From: Vitrella brassicaformis
Taxonomy: Eukaryota > Sar > Vitrellaceae
Direction of reading: 5' to 3'
NCBI GenBank assembly: GCA_001179505.1
Contig: CDMY01000929.1
Span: 23,608 to 87,607 of the forward strand
DNA length: 64,000 bases
Shown here piece by piece: positions 57,701 to 64,000 of the stretch; position 1 is the first letter of the stretch, and every line of letters begins with the position of its first letter. The notes under the pieces are model-generated. The model was not told where the DNA came from. It was given only the letters and a program-made list of their open reading frames with translations, and ran no database searches. Made by a program: the position numbers and the translations under genes.

Positions 57701-57788
57701 ATGCGGGCAGCAGCGTCCGAGACTCGAAGGGAAGGAAGAGGAATTACAAGGAGAACCGGGCCCCCAGACCCCCGCCCGGGATGAGTAG
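51712..57788 (+). CDS. EMAP-like (EML) WD40 protein with Pro-rich and novel C-terminal region, 18 exons
   Basis: Exons: 51712-51794, 51868-51935, 52007-52105, 52175-52394, 52476-52779, 52852-53119, 53218-53327, 53394-53469, 53539-53722, 53806-54090, 54197-54347, 54439-54558, 54629-54755, 54824-54944, 55020-55103, 55172-55229, 55301-57631, 57711-57788, giving 1,588 residues in one frame. Residues about 20-60 are the HELP motif of echinoderm microtubule-associated-protein-like proteins (FAYGYSGRSVRNNLYSVSSK). WD40 blades follow to about 790, ending with the typical HWGHAAAISSVKWTQDD then LITSGGKDNCIIQW, so microtubule binding is likely. Ser and Ala runs interrupt loops. The 2.3-kb exon 17 adds a Pro/Gly-rich region, a basic stretch (SKKGRKKRRAQKWQNHSPE), then a folded-looking region of about 390 residues, then a second copy of the basic stretch. 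Confidence 0.9.
56341..56468 (+). repeat. 128-bp direct repeat in EMAP-like gene, copy 1
   Basis: Starts GGACATCTTGATCGACATCG, encodes DILIDIDLDPRPPSP then SKKGRKKRRAQKWQNHSPE, and ends with the splice-donor sequence AGAGGTGAACC. About 10 mismatches to the copy at 57511-57638. The copies are 1,170 bp apart, exactly 390 codons. Confidence 0.95.
57511..57638 (+). repeat. 128-bp direct repeat in EMAP-like gene, copy 2
   Basis: Partner of 56341-56468. Its AGAG-GTGAACC junction at 57631/57632 is the donor that splices to the last exon at 57711. The same junction in copy 1 (56461/56462) would also join in frame. Confidence 0.95.
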
Positions 57789-58241
57789 AGAGACAGGGCG
57801 ATGAAATGGGTGGGTGGGTGGGTGGGTGATTGTCTGTCTGTCTCTGCATGGGCACTGACGCGCAGGACCAGATGCAACACCCCACAGCCATTCATTGCTC
57901 TGGATTGAGGTCAAACCTGATGTCCTGCCACCACACGAATGAACGCTGGCAATCTCATTTCCTCACTCTCATCGCCCGCCCACGCAAACCACAACGGCGC
58001 CACCTAACCCACTGCCCACAACACGACCAGAGCCCGTGTACAGGGCGCGCGCTACATCGCAGGGATTGACGGAAGGACAAATGAAGCGCTTACACCTCCA
58101 TCACGGCATACGTCACGTCAGTCAGTCAGTCAGTCGATCGGTCAAGGTGGGGATGCAGAGACGACCATGGCCGTTGTCACACAACACACAATCATCGACA
58201 AATGTCCCAGCCAAAATGCGTTTGCAACCCACTAAATGGGT
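57789..58241. other. Intergenic between convergent genes
   Basis: (GGGT)n at 57806-57826, (AGTC)n at 58118-58134. No gene supported. Confidence 0.6.
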
Positions 58242-61200
58242 TCATTCAGCTACACCGCTCCCTTCTCCACTTCCTTCCCCCGTCAGTGAAGGCACCCCAC
58301 TCGCCCCTCCCCTCGCCCGCGCCTCCCTGAAGAAGGTGCGGAGCAGCTGCCTGGCCTCGCTGGCCATGACGCCCCCCCTCACAGTCATCTGGTGGAAGGG
58401 ATGCTTCGGCTCGGTGGCCAGCGACACCCAGCTGCCCGCACCCATGGCCGTTAGGTCAAGGTGTGATGACTCATCTTGTGCTCATTCATGAGCGCTCTTC
58501 AATCCTCGCGTAAGTCAGGCTCTGAGTCTTCCAGACAAGCCATGACTCAGAAATCGCAGACTGACAACGCACACATACAACCAACATTAGCCACCACAGA
58601 CACGCTGAGTGGCCTCGTAGACATCAGCAGACTCGTTGTCGGCCGTCTACTGGGGCGAGGACATTGAGAAAACGGTCGACGAGATATAAAATGTAGACAG
58701 CGGTAATTCCTCGGGCCTTCAAAGGGGCAGAGGAAGAGACACAGACACAGAGAGACACACGGTGGAACACACACATACAACACACACATACATACACGCT
58801 TCTATGGGTGTATTGTCTCGTGTGTGTGTGTGTGTGTGTGTGTTTACCTGCAGTCAGGCTGTGAGGCGCCGAAAACCACCTCCTCGGCCTCCTGCATGAA
58901 GGAACACTCGGCCTGCCTCTGCCCTGTCTGCGGTCACTAACCTGCAGCTCTTTCAGGGTGTGGTCGAGGTCGGCGATGCGTCTCGTGAGCCGGTCTTCGA
59001 GCAGGTTCAGGCGGGCTGCATAGACAGACAGACAGAGAGAGCGTGTTGGCGTGTCCACATACTACATGGACGGCAGTTTGGTCACCCTTGGCTCGGTCTC
59101 GGTCCTCAACGAGCAACACTATCTCATCGATGAAGTCCTTGTCGGTGGACACGGCCGCCATCACTGAAGGAAATAAAGGCGACTGTGCTCTTGGTCGACG
59201 CATGCACACGCGTGTCCGCTCGCTCTGTCCCTCCTGTCCTGTCCTGCCTCCCTATGGCCCCCCTCGCTCCCAGCCATCGTGAGACGGCCTTTCTTGCGTA
59301 CCTCGCAAGACCTTGTCTGTCTTGGCAGAGTGAGGGATGCGGTCCATGTGCCAGAGGTGCAGCTCCAACAGGCTGGTTGCTGCTGTGGCCATTGCTGCTC
59401 CAGCTCCCTCTTCTCGTCTGCCGGCATGAATGGCGGATATGCACAGACATGCCGCAAAGAATCGATCAAGGGATTGTCTGTCTCTCCTCGTGTGTGGCTG
59501 CTCTGACCCCATTGTGCAACTGTGACTGACCCTTTATTTCTCGGATGTGTGCGTACAACTCCTCAAGGCGCCCCTTGAACTCCTGGATGCGGGCTGCATA
59601 GACAGAGAGCGTGTGGGCGTGTCCACATACATACATTGACGGAGTTTGGTCTCACCCTTCGCGTATTCTCGGTCCTCGATGAGCTCCCTTATCCCCTCCA
59701 TGAGCAGCCGGTCGCTGGGGATGGTCGCTATCACGGCTGCAGCATTGGGAGCGACGCACAGCACACAGAGAAGAAGGAAATGAAGGCGACTGTGCTCTCC
59801 GTCGACGCATGCACACGCGTGTCCGCTCGCTCTGTCCCTCCTACCCTGTCCTGCATCCCTATGGCCCTCCTCGCTCCCAGCCGTCCTGCCCTCTTTCTGT
59901 CCGTTCCTGAGGCTCGGAGTCTCTCCTTACCTCGTCCGACCATCTCCCTTTTGACGCGAGGCGGGCCGGCTGTTTAACAGAGGTTCAGCCGGCAGACAGG
60001 GTATGAGTGTGGCCCCGTGGCCTCTCTCTCTCTCTCTCTGTGTCTGTCTGTCTGTCTGTTTATTGTGTGTGTCCCCACCATCAGTTTGCTGTTGCTGAGT
60101 GTCTCTATGAGTGTTTTCTCGAAGGTGGGACCGTCTCAAACTGACTGCAGACAGCATCCATCCATCCATCCACATCAACACACGTCTCTGTCCGTGCGTG
60201 TGTGTGCTGCTCGACGGTGCGTACGCCTGCAGGGTGGCGTAGGGGGTGAGTGCTCTCTCCACCATGGTGAACAGGCTTCGAAGCAACTCCTCCTTCCACG
60301 AGCTCAAGATGACGACCAACTGACCGAGCCATCCATCCATCCATCCCGCAATGACAAACACATGGAGAGCGTCGTGTGTATTCATGGCCAGTGTGATAAC
60401 CCATGGCACACGTACGTACGTACCTGTTGCTTCTTCTTGTGGCGGACCTGCACCAGCCACGGCTGCACCGACGGGATCTTGTTGCCCGGCGCCCCGATGG
60501 GGACACTGCCCTGCCCGCCGGTGCAGAACATGCTATCAATCAGATTACACAACACGTGCACAGGTACAGTACAGTAGACACACAACAAACAGCCGTGGAT
60601 GTGGGTATGTGTGTGTACCCGTGTGGTGTGTGAATCAATGTGTGTCCCGGCCCCACCCCACCCACCGGTGCTTGAGCGAGATGCTCATGCCACAGTCGAG
60701 CAGCAGATCCACCTTCTCGGCCAACTGACGGATGGGAGACAGACAGGTATGTATGCAGTCGCACAGATAGGTGTGGTCGCGTCCGCGTGTGAGTGTTCAT
60801 CTGCATGTGTCTGTACCACGTAGGCCTTGACCACCTTCCAATAGCGACAGACACCCATCAGCACCTTTGCCAACGGCGTGGCCAGCGCTGTGTGACATGG
60901 ACACACACATACACACACACACACACGCAGAAGAGTTCTTGTCCGTGCACTCGTACTCTTTGCCCTTCCAAACGTAGTCCTCCTTGCCGCCCGTCACGTC
61001 CACGTCCCCCTCGAAGTTGTGCTGCTGAAACCACGATGAATGGACATCACACAGCCATGTCACATGGCGCAAGGCGAGCCGTCCATTCATCCATCCCATC
61101 CATCCATCCCCTTCCTTGCTTAGTGACGTGATCGCCCTCTGCCTCTGACCTCCTCGTTCTCCCTCTCCTCGGACTGCTGTGACTCGATGTCGGAATACCT

Positions 61201-61500
61201 CAGCCCCTCCTCACCGCTGTTGCGACGCATGACCGACACGAACGCTGGCTGCTCGGCTCGACTCCACAGGCGGACGGACGGACAGTGGGCTTTATCGAAG
61301 GAAGAGCCTTCAGGCAGGCTCTCAGTGAATTCTGCTCGACACTGAAAAGACGACAGCCTATCATATCAACACGTGTCCCTTCTCCGGTTTCGGCCGGCTG
61401 GCCAAAGGCGAAGGCTTATGTGCCCCCCGTTTCGGGCTGCGGGCCGCCCGCAGGGACGGGCGGCGCTGCTCCCTCCCCCGGCCCAGCCGCGCGCTGCTGT
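58242..61500 (-). CDS. Multi-exon minus-strand protein with coiled-coil and repeated exons, unknown
   Basis: Coding segments from right to left: about 61343-61150 (RAEFTESLPEGSSFDKAHCP, then MRRNSGEEGLRYSDIESQ, ending ERENEE), 61024-60930 (HNFEGDVDVTGGKEDYVWKG), 60889-60820 (VLMGVCRYWKVVKAYV), 60724-60667 (LAEKVDLLLDCGMSISLKHR), 60532-60423 (MFCTGGQGSVPIGAPGNKIP), 60318-60229 (ILSSWKEELLRSLFTMVERA), 59740-59656, 59600-59535, 59418-59303, 59164-59083, 59016-58945, 58920-58852 and a last exon ending at 58242 (TEPKHPFHQMTVRGG). The exon at 59740 (LLMEGIRELIEDREYAKG) is paralogous to that at 59164 (FIDEIVLLVEDRDRAKG), and each is followed by a coiled-coil exon starting AR. The start codon is not assigned and this could be two genes. 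A GC donor is likely at 60228. Confidence 0.5.
58681..58697 (-). repeat. Isolated copy of the CTACATTTTATAT motif
   Basis: CTGTCTACATTTTATATCTC on the minus strand, about 25 kb from the cluster of copies at 28.5-33.8 kb. It lies in an intron or 3' region of the minus-strand gene. Confidence 0.6.
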
Positions 61501-62000
61501 TTGTCTTTGCCTGTCTCGTCAATGAGGGAGCGGGAGGTCGATGGGAGGTTGTGAGGGAGGGCGGCTGGCGAAGAGAACAGGTGAATGGGGACAGAGATGG
61601 AGGGGATATGGAGGAAACAGCGCAAACTGTGGCAAATCTGCTGAGAAATCTGCTAAAAATCACTGAATTGTAAATCGCGGCGTCTCTGTCTCCGGTGAGA
61701 ATTCTCGACAAACATCCGAATTCGCTCGGAAAAGGCACTGAGCGTCTCACCGGATTGACCACAGGTGGCTCTATGCCTGTCATGCCGTCAAAATGGAGAC
61801 GATTTGGCGAAACACTTTGGCAGGGGTCAACATCGAGGGTTATGTGCCGCTCCATCATCAGTACAGGTCAACACACCACACAAAAAGGGCATGCACAGAT
61901 GGATATCAATGACACACTCAGTGGCACGCATATAGAATACACTTGCAATAGGCACAGAAAAAGGCTTCTGTGTTGCCTTGAGGCTCTCTTTCTCTCATTA

Positions 62001-64000
62001 TCAGAGGATGCCCCTGTTGCCTCCCCTGCGTCTGCCTCCGCCACGGCCGCCGCCACGACCACCACACTGACACACACAATAGACACATGTGCACTAAGGC
62101 AGCAATGTGTATTGTAGGTACACAGGAGAGAAGGCGTGTGTACGCCACTCGCCCGGTTGTATCCTCCACGCCTGCTTGGCCCGCTGCTGCTGTTTCGGCT
62201 GCTCAGCTGGAAGGGAGGGGGCCTTCGGGCTTGTAGGACGGCCGATGAAACGACGCCCACACTTGCTGCGTTGGATGAGTGAACGAATATACACAGTGCA
62301 TGCAGACGGACGGATAAACATCGGTTGGTGAGAGCATTTGTGTGGTCGGGACGGTACATACCAGTGTGTCCCAGCCCCTGAGCAACACTAGCTGTGCTTC
62401 CTGGCTGATGAAGTCATTCACCACATCGGCGAACTTGTCGCACGCAGCCTGCACACACACAAGAATGCGCATATGGATGCACACGTGCATATTTGTCTTC
62501 GTGGTGGTGGTGGTGGTGTCCTGCAGCATGTCGTGTGGCCAGTAGGTCATGATGAAAAAGACCTGCACACGCAGAGAGATGGGGAGAAGTGATATCCTCA
62601 CCCACCCACCCACCCATGCACATGGCCACGTGTGTGATGCGCACCTGCGTGCACTTGCCCTGCTTCATGGTGGCCTTCCACGCCCAGTTGAGACCGCCCT
62701 CCTTCTGACCCAGACGATCTGCGTGTCATGAACCAATGCACCAGGTCAAGAAACACACACGTGTTCGGTGATCGTGTGTGTCTGCCTGTGACATGTGCCA
62801 TACGGTGTTCGTCGAGCACGGGAGTCTCGTCGACTTTGATGGTCAGCTGATCCACAGCAGAGTGCCGCGGATTGTCCACAGTGAGGGCGCCCATCTGCGT
62901 TAATGAATGCATGTCCACAGAGAGACTCGTGGATGCGTCCGGTGTGCGTGTGTGTTGTGTCGTCTGCGTACCTTCACATAGTTGGCGATAAAGAAGTCGC
63001 GCAGGAAGCGAATGAATGAGTTGTCGAAGTCGCACCGAGGGCCGTCCTCTGCACACAGATGAATAGAGCACACCCATGTACGGATACACACATCCGTTCA
63101 TCCCATCGCATCCACGATTGTGTGTGTGATATGCGCACTTGGATGTTTGGAGGTCTGGAGGTCACTCGCCTCCAGCTTGCGGCAGTGGTTGGGGGGCCGC
63201 TGATACTCACACACGGGTCCACACAGCCTTTTCTGGGTCGACGTCCGTGTGGTCCAGATGTGTTTGCTCTGTGGATGTGTGTATGGCCACCCACATGATA
63301 CAGGTGTTTGCTGAGGCCCCTGTACTTCTCGCGCAGCCGCGTACTGGAATACACACGCGGCCGCCCGTATGGTTGTATTTGTGTGCCAGTGAGCTCACCG
63401 TTCGACAGCAGCCGCCACTCGCTGCACTTGTCCGTCAGGATGTCATCCACCTGCATACACACACACACGGGAGCAGCGGTGCATGCGTATCGCGTCGCAA
63501 TTGTGTGTCTGACCTGATATGCCCAGGCAGCGGCACCCTGATAGTTGATGAACTGACCACACCAACAACAGGCGAGCACGTCTAACAAGTACTGGTTGGT
63601 GATGCATCATGTGCCCACACACAGACGTACGTCTTCGTATGTCCCGGCGCCATGCAGGAAGGTCTCAAGGAGTCGATCCCCCTGCACACACACGCATATC
63701 GGTGTGTCTGTCTGTCTGGAGTAAACGTACCAAATCTCTGTCCTGTGTAGTCTCCTGCCGAGCTCGGACTCCCTCCGTCACTGCCAACGTCGCCTCGGCC
63801 GTCATGGCGCTGCGGGCTCTCACCTGCACACACAAAGGTCACAGACGGGTGAGTGGGATGCGCTCTCGATTGGTGCATCATACAATCAATACTCAGCCCG
63901 GTCATTGTATTGGTATGCGTAATCGGGTGCTGTGGCAGACTCTATCTGCTGCTCTTGCTGACGCTGACGCTCCAGCTGTTGTCGCTCCCACTCCTGCTCG
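62001..64000 (-). CDS. Unknown protein, 5' end beyond window
   Basis: Phase-consistent exons: 63999-63898 (Gln/Glu-rich EQEWERQQLERQRQQEQQ), 63823-63731, 63681-63631, 63552-63514, 63450-63295 (VDDILTDKCSEWRLLSNGEL then TRLREKYRGLSKHLYH), 63199-63139, 63048-62972 (CDFDNSFIRFLRDFFIANYV), 62894-62804, 62718-62645 (LGQKEGGLNWAWKATMKQGK), 62562-62485, 62448-62362 (CDKFADVVNDFISQEAQLVL), and 62261 onward. The intron 62484-62449 would be only 36 bp; reading through is also open. After 62261 two endings are possible: a stop at 62094, or splicing at a GTGTAC donor (about 62115) to 62066-62001, which in phase gives an RGG-box tail (CGGRGGGRGGGRRRGG) and stop. A GC donor follows 63898. No family recognised. 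Confidence 0.6.

Noticed and set aside
61361-61858. 165-residue minus-strand open frame upstream of the coiled-coil gene
   Set aside because: Pro/Ser/Arg-rich with no motif; it may be leader sequence of that gene, but I cannot support it as a separate protein.
1-64000. Viral, transposase, reverse transcriptase or CRISPR sequences
   Set aside because: No integrase, transposase, reverse transcriptase, capsid or spaced-repeat pattern was recognised in the translated frames; this is a negative reading by eye, not a database search.

Overview
The window is the left end of a eukaryotic chromosome from an intron-dense, GC-rich organism. It starts with about 262 bp of C-rich telomeric heptamer (CCCTAAG). 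Nearly all genes are split into many short exons. No bacterial signals (operons, Shine-Dalgarno sites, CRISPR) were seen. Content (EMAP-like WD40 protein, PP2C, bestrophin, GH38 alpha-mannosidase, RING ligase) and style (homopeptide runs, introns full of CA/TG repeats) suggest a unicellular protist. An alveolate such as a chromerid is my guess, not a proof.

Layout. 1-3.4 kb: telomere, then simple-sequence subtelomere with an internal duplication. 3.5-8.6 kb (+): GH38 alpha-mannosidase, 23 exons. 9.2-10.0 kb (+): small secreted Cys/His-rich protein, preceded by degenerate interstitial telomere sequence. 11.0-13.1 kb (-): RING-finger protein with acidic repeats, divergent from a bestrophin-family channel at 13.2-15.9 kb (+). 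17.4-18.3 kb (-): Gly-run membrane protein, divergent from a 34-exon PP2C phosphatase at 18.9-24.3 kb (+). 24.6-26.9 kb: two small genes of unknown function. 27-33.3 kb: array of related, partly broken membrane-protein genes, with a stray copy of the 5' end of the downstream MFS gene. 35.0-36.6 kb (-): decayed ClpB/HSP100 pseudogene. 37.0-40.9 kb (+): MFS transporter with a long coiled-coil tail. 42.9-44.3 kb (+): Gln/Pro/Ala-rich protein. 46-51 kb: weaker models, one long gene carrying a +1 frameshift. 51.7-57.8 kb (+): EMAP-like protein with a large in-frame insertion bounded by direct repeats. 58.2-64.0 kb (-): two multi-exon genes, the last cut by the window edge.

Gene models were built by hand from GT-AG and occasional GC-AG junctions. 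For the mannosidase, Cys-rich protein, RING protein, bestrophin, Gly-run protein, PP2C, MFS and EMAP-like genes, the summed exon lengths are exact multiples of three with an open frame throughout, which independently supports those models.

Cross-cutting signals: (i) an element around TTTGCGAGCT upstream of many gene starts, present in opposite orientations between one divergent pair; (ii) introns that often start with (CA)n and end with (TG)n, so their two ends are complementary; (iii) frequent GC-AG introns; (iv) the CCCTAAG telomere unit, with CCCTAAA units only at its inner edge; (v) the duplicated splice donor and in-frame insertion in the EMAP-like gene.
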